A DNA stretch of 64,000 nt from Pseudomonas lutea. Lineage in GTDB: Bacteria > Pseudomonadota > Gammaproteobacteria > Pseudomonadales > Pseudomonadaceae. Below are positions 18,950-27,467 of the stretch, one piece after another. The stretch lies in the NCBI RefSeq assembly GCF_000759445.1, contig NZ_JRMB01000001.1, positions 1,364,001 to 1,428,000 on the forward strand. The letters are read 5' to 3'. The translations under genes and the position numbers were made by a program. How positions within the stretch are numbered: position 1 is the first letter of the stretch; each line of letters starts with the position of its first letter. The notes below the pieces were generated by a model. The model was not told the DNA's origin. It did no database searches and saw nothing but the letters and a program-made list of their open reading frames with translations.

Positions 18950-19305
18950 GGGTCAGCCCTCCATGACGGGCAGGTAGACAGCCACGCGAATGCCGGCCGT
19001 ACGGTCGGGCAACGCGCGGCTGGCGGGGTTTGAGTGCGGGGGCGTAACAGCGAGGTGACGGCTTGCGACGCTTTTTAAAAAGAGTCGGCTTGAAGGGAGT
19101 GGAAGACTGGGAGGTTCCAGAGAGGGCGACATGTGAGTCCTGAAGGCAATACGGGAGGCGATCCTATCGCGCTCTCGGAATCGCCTTACAGGACACAACT
19201 GTTACAAATAGTTTGAGAGGTGTTGCTGGCGCGACAACTACAGGCCACGCACACATGAACTCGGCGGCGAACTGAATGAGCACCTTCGCACGGCGTCGCC
19301 TCTGT
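18950..19305. other. Intergenic region with an A/T palindrome, left flank of the IS element
   Basis: No gene was seen. A palindrome GACGCTTTTTAAAAAGAGTC lies at 19067-19086 with one mismatched pair, about 120 bases upstream of the terC-like start, and could be a regulator site. The region ends in TCTGT at 19301-19305, which looks like the start of a REP interrupted by the IS element. Confidence 0.45.
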
Positions 19306-19311
19306 AATTGG

Positions 19312-19388
19312 ATGGACTCGCCCAGGCCGAGGCGTCAGTGCGCCGCGGTGGCAGTCTAAACAGCCAACGACAGCGAGGGCGAGTCCAT
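19312..19388. repeat. Left IS arm and its inverted copy before the transposase
   Basis: ATGGACTCGCCC (19312-19323) is repeated as its exact complement GGGCGAGTCCAT (19377-19388), which overlaps the transposase start codon by two bases. The 53 bases between could form a hairpin loop that contains the transposase promoter or leader. The same arm recurs at the right end of the element. Confidence 0.85.
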
Positions 19389-20490
19389 GAAAAAGCATAC
19401 GACGGGTAATCAGTCTTTGTCTCCATCCGATCCTGCGGCTTGCACTACGGTGGCGGCCGATCTGGCCAAGCGGGTCTTCCAGATCGCCGGCGAAGATGCG
19501 CTGGGCCAAGTGCTTTATGAAGAGCGCATCAAGTCGCGTGAAGGTTTCCAGGCGTTTCTCTGCAAGCTAGAACCCCACGTTGTCGTTCTCATGGAAACCG
19601 GTCCGGGCGCCCAGGCCTGGGCGCGTCAGCTACAGGATCAGGGCAATCTGGCGCGAATACTTCCAGCCGGTCGTGTGGCCGATCATCGCAGCGGCGCCAA
19701 AAATGATCGCAATGATGCACTCGCAATTTTGCGTGCCGGTCGCGACGACAGAATTTCGGCGGTGCCTATCAAAAATGCTGCAGAGTTGGCCATGCAGGCA
19801 CTGCACCGCATCCGGCAAGGCTGTGTACGTCGACGCACGGCGGTGGGTAACCAGATGCGCGGTTTACTGCTTGAGCACGGTGTGGCCATGGCCCAAGGCG
19901 AAGCTGCGATCATTCAGAAAGTACCTCGGGTTCTGGAAGATGCCACCCAACCATTGCCGGATATGTTCCGCGAATTGATCGATGAGTTGCTGGCCGAATG
20001 GTGTCATCTGGGCGAACGGATCAGGGGCTTAACCGGGCGTCTGGAGGAGGCAGCCAAACAGGACAGAACTACCATGCGGTTGATGACCATACGGGGTGTC
20101 GGGCCGATCATTGCCACCGCGATAGTGGCCAAGCAAACCCGGCCCGAGCGATTCGCCGATGCCCGCATGTTTGCAGCTTACTTCGGCCTGGTGCCTGATC
20201 AAAACAGCTCAGGAGAGCGGGTTAGGCTGGGTCGAATGACCAAGCGGGGTGATAGCTACATTCGCAGCCTGGCGATACAGGGCGCTCATGCGGTGTTGCG
20301 GCAGCTGCGGCACGATTCCGATCAGCCGGATGACCGTCGGCTGCTGCAATGGCTGAACCACCTGGGGAGCAAAAAAGCTGCGGTACGGCTGGCAAACCGC
20401 AACCTGCGCATCATCTGGTCGCTTTTACAGAATGATCAGACTTATCGCCGTGAACCGTCCAACAGGCAGGAGACGGCGATGAGTCACTGA
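19387..20490 (+). CDS. IS110-family transposase (DEDD recombinase)
   Basis: A 367-residue transposase. The N-terminal RuvC-like DEDD domain shows D25 (VAADLAKRVF), E70 (VLMETGPGAQAWA), D107 and D110 (RSGAKNDRNDALAI). A central coiled coil spans about residues 195-230. The C-terminal Tnp_20-type domain has the helix-hairpin GVGPIIATAIVA and the motif YFGLVPDQNSSGERVRLG with the candidate catalytic serine S274 or S275. The gene is intact. The start used is ATG 19387, inside the inverted arm; its ribosome site is GAGGGCGA. It probably works with a non-coding RNA encoded by the element. Confidence 0.93.
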   Translation: MKKHTTGNQSLSPSDPAACTTVAADLAKRVFQIAGEDALGQVLYEERIKSREGFQAFLCKLEPHVVVLMETGPGAQAWARQLQDQGNLARILPAGRVADHRSGAKNDRNDALAILRAGRDDRISAVPIKNAAELAMQALHRIRQGCVRRRTAVGNQMRGLLLEHGVAMAQGEAAIIQKVPRVLEDATQPLPDMFRELIDELLAEWCHLGERIRGLTGRLEEAAKQDRTTMRLMTIRGVGPIIATAIVAKQTRPERFADARMFAAYFGLVPDQNSSGERVRLGRMTKRGDSYIRSLAIQGAHAVLRQLRHDSDQPDDRRLLQWLNHLGSKKAAVRLANRNLRIIWSLLQNDQTYRREPSNRQETAMSH

Positions 20491-20740
20491 CCCAAAAAGT
20501 TCTGCCACCGGGGCGCAAAGGCGCTCCTGCCCCTGCTGAAAACATTGACCCCAGGTAAGACCGTCGCGGATTGATGCCTTGGCTCCTACTGGCCCTTGAG
20601 GCCTGAATGTAATGGGCATACCGCGAGCTCAACCAATGTTGGCCAGAAGCCCAGAGCGGCTTCCTCGAACAGGCCTTATACATAGATGCAACCGGGTAGC
20701 AGTGTTTAAAAGCGGGTAGACAGTGGAGGCGAGTCCATAC
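20491..20740 (+). ncRNA. Candidate bridge/seek RNA region of the IS element
   Basis: The 250 bases between the transposase stop and the right arm hold no gene. In the IS1111 group, a structured guide RNA is encoded downstream of the transposase. Here the segment contains GGCTCCTA (20581-20588), the exact complement of TAGGAGCC at the right junction (20742-20749). A stem AGAAGCC/GGCTTCCT is also visible at about 20645-20665. The exact RNA ends are unknown; the call rests on position and this short match. Confidence 0.4.
20728..20738 (-). repeat. Right IS arm
   Basis: GGCGAGTCCAT is the complement of the left arm ATGGACTCGCC. It lies four bases from the inferred right end of the element. Confidence 0.8.
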
Positions 20741-20741
20741 A

Positions 20742-20828
20742 TAGGAGCCGGCTTGCTGGCGAGCGCGGTGAATCAGCGGTGAGTGTGTCGACTGACCATA
20801 CGCCTTCGCCAGCAAGCCGGCTCCTACA
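20742..20828. repeat. BIME: inverted pair of REP sequences
   Basis: TAGGAGCCGGCTTGCTGGCG at the left is matched by its complement CGCCAGCAAGCCGGCTCCTA at the right, with about 45 bases between. It follows directly on the IS right end, and its first one or two bases are shared with the junction. It precedes the 3' end of the convergent GNAT gene. Confidence 0.9.
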
Positions 20829-20864
20829 GATTTGATCAAGCGCAGGGCATTGGGCGCGATTTAG

Positions 20865-21356
20865 CTACAACGCCTTCTGCCAGAACAGCGCACGGCCCAT
20901 TTGCGGATCCAGCTGGTAGTCGGCGAAGCCTAGCTTGCGGTAGGCGCCTTTGGCGGCTTCGTTGCCTTCCAGCACTTCAAGGGTGATTTTGCAGCAACCG
21001 CGCTGACGGGCGATCTCTTCGACCTTCGCCAGCATCTTTTGACTGATACCCATGCCTCGCGCCGAGGCGATCACGACTACATCGTGGACGTTGATCAGGG
21101 GGCGGCAAGCGAAGGTCGAGAACCCCTCAAAACAGTTCACCAGGCCGACCGGTTCGCCTGAGATGAACGCCAGCACGCTGAAGGCATGGGGCCGCTTGGC
21201 CAGTTCGATTGCCAGCTGCTGGCGGGTGTCTATCGATAAAGACTCCCCGCCGCCCATGGCGTCTTCCGCGTATTGGTTGAGCAGAAACCCGATGGCTTCA
21301 GCATGAACCGCATTGCTGTAACTCGCCTGCAGTACCAGAACCTCAGGAGCTTGCAT
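20865..21356 (-). CDS. GNAT-family N-acetyltransferase
   Basis: A 163-residue acetyl-CoA-dependent acetyltransferase. The acetyl-CoA loop is ASARGMGISQKML (R-x-M-G-I-S variant of RxxGxG/A). Strand beta-4 is LINVHDVVVIASARG, and the C-terminal CCKITLEVLEGNEAAKGAYR, KLGF motif is typical. No substrate can be inferred. The start MQAPEVLVLQ was chosen because GAGGAAGTCA precedes it; the longer frame upstream has no homology. It is a single gene between the BIME and the glgA leader. Confidence 0.88.
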   Translation of the reverse strand: MQAPEVLVLQASYSNAVHAEAIGFLLNQYAEDAMGGGESLSIDTRQQLAIELAKRPHAFSVLAFISGEPVGLVNCFEGFSTFACRPLINVHDVVVIASARGMGISQKMLAKVEEIARQRGCCKITLEVLEGNEAAKGAYRKLGFADYQLDPQMGRALFWQKAL

Positions 21357-21970
21357 TGACTTCCTCGACCCGCAAAAAAACTGAACAGGCGCCAGGCTGA
21401 ACAATGCCGGTGCGCCGCGTGGCGCAGATTCTAACCCCGGGATCGGGAAATTATCTTTATACGGAAGTAGGAAATGTCTCTGATCGGGCAGGAATTTGGC
21501 CGTCACGCACCGAGAAAAGGCACACCATTAAAAAGGGGTGGTTTTTGGTCCAGGACAGCGCGGCAGCAGCGTCGGAGTAGACCACTTGTTGAAAGATTGT
21601 CAAACAATCCGACCGGCGGCACCCCGCGATAATCGCGGAGCGCCCATGCTCCACGCCTGCGCGTTCACACGCGTGCAGATCGATCCGACGCAGCGAATAC
21701 CAGCGGCAGCCGCCCCGCTACCCCGCCAGCCAGACATCGCCCTGAAAAATAGTCGAAACTTCTTCACAGCCCGCGAGGTCATGTGAATAGAGCAACTATG
21801 CTGTTGAAAAAAATCAAGCAAAGTCCGCTTCACCTGGTCCTTGTATGTGCAGTCGGTAAATGGGTATCGATTTTGCGTAGGTCTTGTGTGCCTGGCCATA
21901 GGAAATGGCCGCTGCAATTACAAATTGCACCATTGCTGTACCAACACTGCATATCGAACTGGAGAAAACG
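21357..21970. other. Leader region of the glycogen/trehalose operon, with two dyads
   Basis: No gene was recognised in this 614-base region; short open frames lack ribosome sites. Just before glgA are two adjacent dyads: GGCCAT-AGGAA-ATGGCC (21894-21910) and the perfect TGCAATT-ACA-AATTGCA (21913-21929), 41 bases before the start codon. They could be consecutive hairpins in the mRNA leader or a regulator site. The operon promoter should lie in 21500-21890. Confidence 0.5.
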
Positions 21971-23557
21971 ATGATTAGTGCCGCTGTCAAAACCCAGAAG
22001 GGAGAGAGTTTTAATCAGCCGGCCAGCGAGCTGACCCATCTGCCGGTCTTCGCAACGACGAGCGCACCCGTGCTGCAACTGCCTCCTGTTCAACCGGCGA
22101 TTTCTTCGGTAACCCGCAAGAAAATCCTGTTCGTGACTTCAGAAATGGCCGACCTGGTGAAAACTGGTGGCCTGGGCGATGTGTCTGCCGCACTGCCGCG
22201 CGCCATGCGCCACCTGCACGATGTACGCGTGCTGATTCCCGGCTATCCGCAAGTGATCAACAGCGGTAACCCGATTCACATCATCAGCGAGCTGAACGGC
22301 CACGCTGCGCTGCCGCCGTGCAAGATTGGCCGAATGGACATGAAAGATGGCCTGGTCATCTACGTGCTGATCTGTCCTGAACTCTATGAGCGCCCGGGCA
22401 CTCCTTACGGCGACAACGAAGGACGCGACTGGTCCGACAACCACATTCGCTTTGCCCGCCTGGGCCTGGCCGCTGCCGACTTCGCTGCCGGCGCAGTCAA
22501 GACCCAATGGTGCCCCGAGCTGGTTCATGCCCATGACTGGCCAGCAGGCCTAGCACCGGCCTATATGAAATGGCGCGGGCAAACCACCCCGTCGATCTTC
22601 ACCATCCACAACCTCGCCTATCAAGGCTTCGTCAGCGTTGCTTCCAGCCGCGAGCTGGGCATCCCGGACGAAGCGCTGAGCCCTGAGGGGATGGAGTTTT
22701 ACGGCCAGTTGTCCTTTATCAAGGCTGGCATGGCGTACTCGAGCCACATCACCACCGTGAGCGCGACCTACGCCAAGGAAATCACCACCCCGGATTTCGG
22801 TTGTGGTCTGGAAGGTTTCCTGCAAAGCAAGGCTGATCGCGGCCAACTGAGCGGGATCCCCAACGGGATCGATGAGAGCTGGGATGCCGCGACCGACGAG
22901 CACCTGATTTGCCGCTTCGCGCCGAACGAGTGGACCCGCAAGGAAATCAACGCTGACTACGTGCGCGAATTGTTTGAACTGGAGCCATCGACCGGCCCGC
23001 TGTTCGCCGTGGTCTCGCGGCTGGTGTACCAGAAGGGTCTGGACCTGACCATCGGCGTGGCCGAGCACATCGTTAATAACGGTGGGCAGATCGCGATCAT
23101 CGGCCGTGGCGAGCCGGACGAAGAAGAGGCCATGCGCGAGCTCGCGGCGCGCTTCCCGGGCCAGATCAGCGTGCGTGTCGGCTTTAACGAAACCGATGCA
23201 CGTCGCATGTTTGCCGGCAGCGACTTCCTGCTCATGCCTTCGCGCTACGAGCCTTGTGGCTTGAGCCAAATGTATGCGCAACGCTTCGGTTCCCTGCCCA
23301 TCGCCCGCCGCACCGGTGGCCTGGCGGACACCATCGAAGACGGTTGCACTGGCTTCCTGTTCGATGAGTCCACCGTAGAAAGCTACACCGAAGCCCTGAC
23401 CCGCGCATTCAAGGTCTTCGAAAGCCCTCTGTTGCTCAACGCCATGCGCTGCCGCGCCATGGCTGCTCCGTTCGATTGGCACAAGGCGGTTGAACCGTAC
23501 GCCGATCTGTACCAGGAGCTGCTGAAGAAAAACGCAGCCGTGGCGCTGCATTATTGA
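21971..23557 (+). CDS. glgA: Glycogen synthase (ADP-glucose)
   Basis: A GT5 glycogen synthase of 528 residues that adds glucose from ADP-glucose to alpha-1,4-glucan. The ADP-glucose-binding KTGGLGD lies at residues 64-70, which is about 50 residues later than in E. coli GlgA, so this protein has an N-terminal extension with no known domain. The C-terminal Rossmann domain has SRLVYQKGLDLTI and the EX7E segment SRYEPCGLSQMYAQRFG. The start was placed at ATG 21971 behind CTGGAGAAAACG. It is the first gene of glgA-treZ-malQ-treY-DUF2934-glgX. No glgC or glgB lies nearby. Confidence 0.95.
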   Translation: MISAAVKTQKGESFNQPASELTHLPVFATTSAPVLQLPPVQPAISSVTRKKILFVTSEMADLVKTGGLGDVSAALPRAMRHLHDVRVLIPGYPQVINSGNPIHIISELNGHAALPPCKIGRMDMKDGLVIYVLICPELYERPGTPYGDNEGRDWSDNHIRFARLGLAAADFAAGAVKTQWCPELVHAHDWPAGLAPAYMKWRGQTTPSIFTIHNLAYQGFVSVASSRELGIPDEALSPEGMEFYGQLSFIKAGMAYSSHITTVSATYAKEITTPDFGCGLEGFLQSKADRGQLSGIPNGIDESWDAATDEHLICRFAPNEWTRKEINADYVRELFELEPSTGPLFAVVSRLVYQKGLDLTIGVAEHIVNNGGQIAIIGRGEPDEEEAMRELAARFPGQISVRVGFNETDARRMFAGSDFLLMPSRYEPCGLSQMYAQRFGSLPIARRTGGLADTIEDGCTGFLFDESTVESYTEALTRAFKVFESPLLLNAMRCRAMAAPFDWHKAVEPYADLYQELLKKNAAVALHY

Positions 23558-23581
23558 TAAACCACTGATCAGGAGTTTCGG

Positions 23582-25408
23582 ATGCCATCGCGCACGGATC
23601 AAAACTGGCGCCACGGCGCCGTCATGCTGGATCAGCAACACACCCGGTTTGCCCTCTGGGCACCGGACGCCAAAGAAGTCAGCGTCGAGTTCGAAAACGG
23701 GCCAGCCCAGGTCCTCCAGCCTAAAGAATACGGCTGGTTTGTGCTCGACGCGGCCTGTGCCGCCGGCACGCGCTACCGCTACCGCGTTACCCTCGACCCT
23801 GAAAACACCCTCACCGTACCTGACCCGGCTTCCCGGGCGCAGGACGGTGATGTGCACGGTTACAGCATCGTCGTTGATCAGTCAGCCTACCAATGGCAAA
23901 ACCCGGGTTGGCAAGGTCGCCCGTGGCACGAAGCGGTCATTTATGAACTGCACGCAGGCGTGCTGGGCGGCTACGAAGGCGTCGAGCAGCGTCTTCAGCA
24001 TCTGGTCGATACCGGCATCACCGCCATCGAACTGATGCCGATTGCGCAGTTTCCCGGCGATCGCAACTGGGGCTACGACGGTGTCCTGCCCTACGCCGCG
24101 CAGTCCTCCTACGGCACACCCGATCAGCTCAAGCATTTGATCGACACCGCCCACGGTCTCAGCCTGGCGGTGATTCTTGACGTGGTTTACAACCACTTCG
24201 GCCCGGACGGCAACTATCTGGGTGCCTACGCCAAACACTTCTTTCGCAGCGACAAGAAGACGCCGTGGGGCGACGCGATCGACTTCCGTCGTGACGAAGT
24301 GCGCGATTTCTTCATCGGCAACACGATGATGTGGCTACAGGACTATCGCTTCGACGGCTTGCGCTTCGACGCCGTGCATGCCATCGAAGACCCGACGTTC
24401 CTCGAAGACCTCGCCCGCCAGGTCCGCGACACCCTTGGCAGCGAGCGCCACGTATGGCTGACGCTGGAGAACGAGCACAACGAGGCCACGCGCATGGCGC
24501 AGGGCTACGATGCGCAGTGGAACGACGACGGCCACAACACGCTGCACGTTCTGCTGACCGGGGAGACCGACGCGTACTACACCGACTTCGCGGAAAAGCC
24601 TACGCAGAAATTGGCCCGCCTGCTGGGCGAGGGTTTTGTCTATCAGGGCGAAGCCACCCGCCACGGTCACACCCGAGGCGAGCCGAGCGGTCATCTGCCG
24701 CCCACCTCCTTCGTGTTGTTCCTGCAGAATCACGACCAGATCGGCAACCGTGCGTTTGGCGAGCGACTGATCCAGCTGAGCCCGCCGCAGGCCTTGCAGG
24801 CGGCCACGGCCTTGTTGCTGCTGTCGCCGATGATCCCGATGATGTTCATGGGAGACGAATGGGGCGCGAGCGAACCGTTCCTGTTCTTCACTGACTTCCA
24901 CGACGAACTGGCGGATGCGGTGCGTGAAGGTCGCCGCGGCGAGTTCAAGGACTTCGCGGCGTTCAAAGACCCGGCCAAGCGTGAGCAGATCCCGGACCCG
25001 AACGCCCTGAAGACGTTTGAAGCGTCGCGCCCGGCCTTCGATGCGTTGCTGCTGGAAACCGACAAGGGCCAGGACCATCGCAACTGGCTGGCCCTATACA
25101 AGCAGCTGCTGGAAATTCGCCGCACAGAGCTGTTCCCTCGCCTGGCCGGCGCCAAGGCATTGGGCGTCACCGAACTGGGCGACAAAGCGGTCAGCGCCCG
25201 CTGGCAACTGGGTGACGGCAGCGAACTGCGCATCGATCTGAACCTGGGCACTGAAGCCGTCTCGACCGACGACCTCACCGCCAGCAGAATCCTTTATCAA
25301 TCGCAGCCAAACTCCGCAGAACTTTCCTCACACGGCACTCTCAATCAATACACGGCCGTTGTCAGCCTGAAATCGAGTGATGCTGTGGAGGAACAGGATG
25401 AGCAATGA
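23582..25408 (+). CDS. treZ: Malto-oligosyltrehalose trehalohydrolase
   Basis: A GH13 enzyme of 608 residues that releases trehalose from malto-oligosyltrehalose made by TreY. An N-terminal CBM48-like beta domain spans about residues 10-95. The barrel shows DVVYNH (200-205), the nucleophile D263 in GLRFDAVHAI, the acid/base E296 in LTLENEHNE, and the transition-state pair HD (384-385) in FLQNHDQIGNR. MMFMGDEWGASEPF is the family-specific block. The ribosome site is CAGGAGTTTCGG. Its end overlaps the malQ start by 11 bases. Confidence 0.95.
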   Translation: MPSRTDQNWRHGAVMLDQQHTRFALWAPDAKEVSVEFENGPAQVLQPKEYGWFVLDAACAAGTRYRYRVTLDPENTLTVPDPASRAQDGDVHGYSIVVDQSAYQWQNPGWQGRPWHEAVIYELHAGVLGGYEGVEQRLQHLVDTGITAIELMPIAQFPGDRNWGYDGVLPYAAQSSYGTPDQLKHLIDTAHGLSLAVILDVVYNHFGPDGNYLGAYAKHFFRSDKKTPWGDAIDFRRDEVRDFFIGNTMMWLQDYRFDGLRFDAVHAIEDPTFLEDLARQVRDTLGSERHVWLTLENEHNEATRMAQGYDAQWNDDGHNTLHVLLTGETDAYYTDFAEKPTQKLARLLGEGFVYQGEATRHGHTRGEPSGHLPPTSFVLFLQNHDQIGNRAFGERLIQLSPPQALQAATALLLLSPMIPMMFMGDEWGASEPFLFFTDFHDELADAVREGRRGEFKDFAAFKDPAKREQIPDPNALKTFEASRPAFDALLLETDKGQDHRNWLALYKQLLEIRRTELFPRLAGAKALGVTELGDKAVSARWQLGDGSELRIDLNLGTEAVSTDDLTASRILYQSQPNSAELSSHGTLNQYTAVVSLKSSDAVEEQDEQ

Positions 25409-27467
25409 GCAACTGGAAACGCTGGCGGCCGAAGCAGGCCTGTCGGTCGACTGGAAGGACGCCAACGCCAAGCCGCAACGCGTAAGCCCCGAGGTCCTGC
25501 GCAAGGTCCTCGGCGGTCTGGGTTACCCCGCTGACACAGAGGACGAAGTCAAGGCCAGTCTTGAGCGTTTGCGCAAGGACAGCCAGCCGGCCACCCCGCC
25601 ACCGCTGATCACCGTGGACCAGAACACGTCTGTGGACCTGTCGGCGTGGTTCGCGCCAGCGAGCCCTTTCACGCTCAAGCAGGAAGACGGGCGTGCGCAG
25701 GAAGGGAAACTGACCGCCCAGGCGCACATGCCGGGCGTCGAAGCAGTGGGTTATCACGCGCTGGAAATCGATGGCCAGTCACTGACCATCGCGGTGGCGC
25801 CCAAGACCTGCTACAGCCTGGGCATGGCCGGCAATACCCCGATCGCGCGTGACTGGGGCCTCACCACGCAGTTGTACTATTTGCGTCGCAAGGGCGATGG
25901 CGGCATCGGGGATACCCAAGGCCTGGAGGCTTTCGTCCGTGCAGCAGGGACGCGTGGTGCCTGTGCCGTGGCGATCAGTCCGGTCCATGCCATGTTTTCC
26001 AACGACAGCCAGCGCTACAGCCCGTATTCGCCGTCCAGTCGGTTGTTTCTCAACGCACTGTACGCCGCGCCCGGCACCATTCTCGGTGACGGCGCGGTTG
26101 AACAGGCCATCGAGAAAGCCGGGCTCGCGGCAGAGTTCAAACGCCTCGAAGACCTGCCGCTGATCGACTGGCCAGCGGCTGCGGCGGCCAAATGGACACT
26201 GCTGCGCACGCTGTATGCAGACTTCACCGGCAGCGATCACCCCTTTCATGAGGACTTCAAGAGCTTCCGTCGCGCTGGCGGCGAAGCGCTGGAAAATCAC
26301 TGCCGCTTTGAAGCGCTGCGCGACGCAGGCGACACGTTGGGCATTGGCGGCAACTGGCATGACTGGCCCGAGCAGTACAAGGATCCGCGCCATGCTGCCC
26401 TCGATGAGTTCGCGGCGCAGCACAGCGACGAGATTGGCTTTCACGCCTTTGCTCAGTGGCTGATTGCACGCGGCCTTGAGCGCGCCCAGACCGCAGCACG
26501 CACAAGTGGCATGAGCGTAGGGCTGATCGGTGACCTGGCCGTTGGCGCGGACGGTGCCGGCAGCCAGGCCTGGAGTCGTCAGGACGAGTTGCTTTCGGCA
26601 CTGACAGTCGGCGCACCGCCGGACATTCTCAACCGTGCCGGGCAGAGCTGGGGCATCTCGGCGTTTTCACCAACGGGCCTCAAGCGCAACGGTTTCCAGG
26701 CGTTTATCGAAATGCTGCGGGCCAACTTTGCGCACGCCGGCGGCCTGCGCATTGACCACGTCATGGGCCTGCAGCGCCTGTGGGTCATCCCGATGGGCTC
26801 GCCGCCCAATGAGGGTGCTTACCTGAACTACCCGCTGGACGACATGCTGCGGCTGTTGAGCCTCGAGTCCTGGCGGCACAAGGCAATCGTACTGGGCGAA
26901 GACTTGGGCACTGTCCCGGAAGGGCTGCATGAAAAGCTGTCCGAGCGCGAGATTCTCGGCATGCGCGTGTTGTTGTTCGAACAGGACAACGCGACGTTCA
27001 AGCCCATCATGAAGTGGTCCAAAGACGCGCTGGCCACAACCAGCACCCATGACCTGCCGACACTGACAGGCTGGTTAAGCGAACTGGACGTCAAATGGAA
27101 CCAAACCCTCGGGTTTGCCGACGAGGCCGCCGCGCAAAAAATGCGCGCCGATCGCGAACGCGAGCGGCAAGGCCTGGTGAAGGCGCTCAAGCAGAACTAC
27201 ACAATGCCAGGGCAGTCTGCCAGCGACATCATCGACCACAGCATCGCCTACCTCGGCCACACCCCGGCGCCGCTGGTTTTGCTCCCCATCGAGGATGCTC
27301 TCGGTCTCGAAGAGCAGGCCAACTTCCCCGGCACCATCGACAGTCATCCCAATTGGCGACGTCGGCTCAACGGCGACAGCGGTTCTCTGCTGAATAACGC
27401 CGATGCGGCGCGACGTCTTGAAATTCTGGCAGCGGCACGCAAACAAGCCGCGGAGCGTGATCAATGA
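25398..27467 (+). CDS. malQ: 4-alpha-glucanotransferase (amylomaltase)
   Basis: A GH77 disproportionating enzyme of 689 residues that moves alpha-1,4-glucan segments between chains. An N-terminal extension (about residues 1-140) precedes the barrel, as in proteobacterial MalQ. Conserved blocks include RDWGLTTQLYYLRR, GGIGDTQGL, SPYSPSSRLFLN, the nucleophile region GGLRIDHVMGLQRLW, the acid/base region VLGEDLGTVPEGL and TTSTHDLPTLTGW. The start ATG 25398 has GGAGGAACAGG upstream and overlaps treZ by 11 bases. The stop overlaps treY as ATGA. Co-expression with TreY/TreZ suggests it supplies chains long enough for TreY. Confidence 0.95.
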   Translation: MSNEQLETLAAEAGLSVDWKDANAKPQRVSPEVLRKVLGGLGYPADTEDEVKASLERLRKDSQPATPPPLITVDQNTSVDLSAWFAPASPFTLKQEDGRAQEGKLTAQAHMPGVEAVGYHALEIDGQSLTIAVAPKTCYSLGMAGNTPIARDWGLTTQLYYLRRKGDGGIGDTQGLEAFVRAAGTRGACAVAISPVHAMFSNDSQRYSPYSPSSRLFLNALYAAPGTILGDGAVEQAIEKAGLAAEFKRLEDLPLIDWPAAAAAKWTLLRTLYADFTGSDHPFHEDFKSFRRAGGEALENHCRFEALRDAGDTLGIGGNWHDWPEQYKDPRHAALDEFAAQHSDEIGFHAFAQWLIARGLERAQTAARTSGMSVGLIGDLAVGADGAGSQAWSRQDELLSALTVGAPPDILNRAGQSWGISAFSPTGLKRNGFQAFIEMLRANFAHAGGLRIDHVMGLQRLWVIPMGSPPNEGAYLNYPLDDMLRLLSLESWRHKAIVLGEDLGTVPEGLHEKLSEREILGMRVLLFEQDNATFKPIMKWSKDALATTSTHDLPTLTGWLSELDVKWNQTLGFADEAAAQKMRADRERERQGLVKALKQNYTMPGQSASDIIDHSIAYLGHTPAPLVLLPIEDALGLEEQANFPGTIDSHPNWRRRLNGDSGSLLNNADAARRLEILAAARKQAAERDQ

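Larger units (their letters stand above)
19306..20742 (+). mobile_element. IS110/IS1111-family insertion sequence
   Basis: One transposase gene is flanked by sub-terminal inverted arms: ATGGACTCGCC at 19312-19322 and its complement at 20728-20738. No target duplication is obvious, as expected of this family. The ends are inferred by joining the left flank TCTGT (to 19305) to the right flank AGGAGCCGG (from 20743), which restores a normal REP start TGTAGGAGCCGG. The estimated length is about 1.44 kb. Related IS elements in Pseudomonas are known to target REP sequences. The exact end bases are uncertain by a few positions. Confidence 0.8.
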
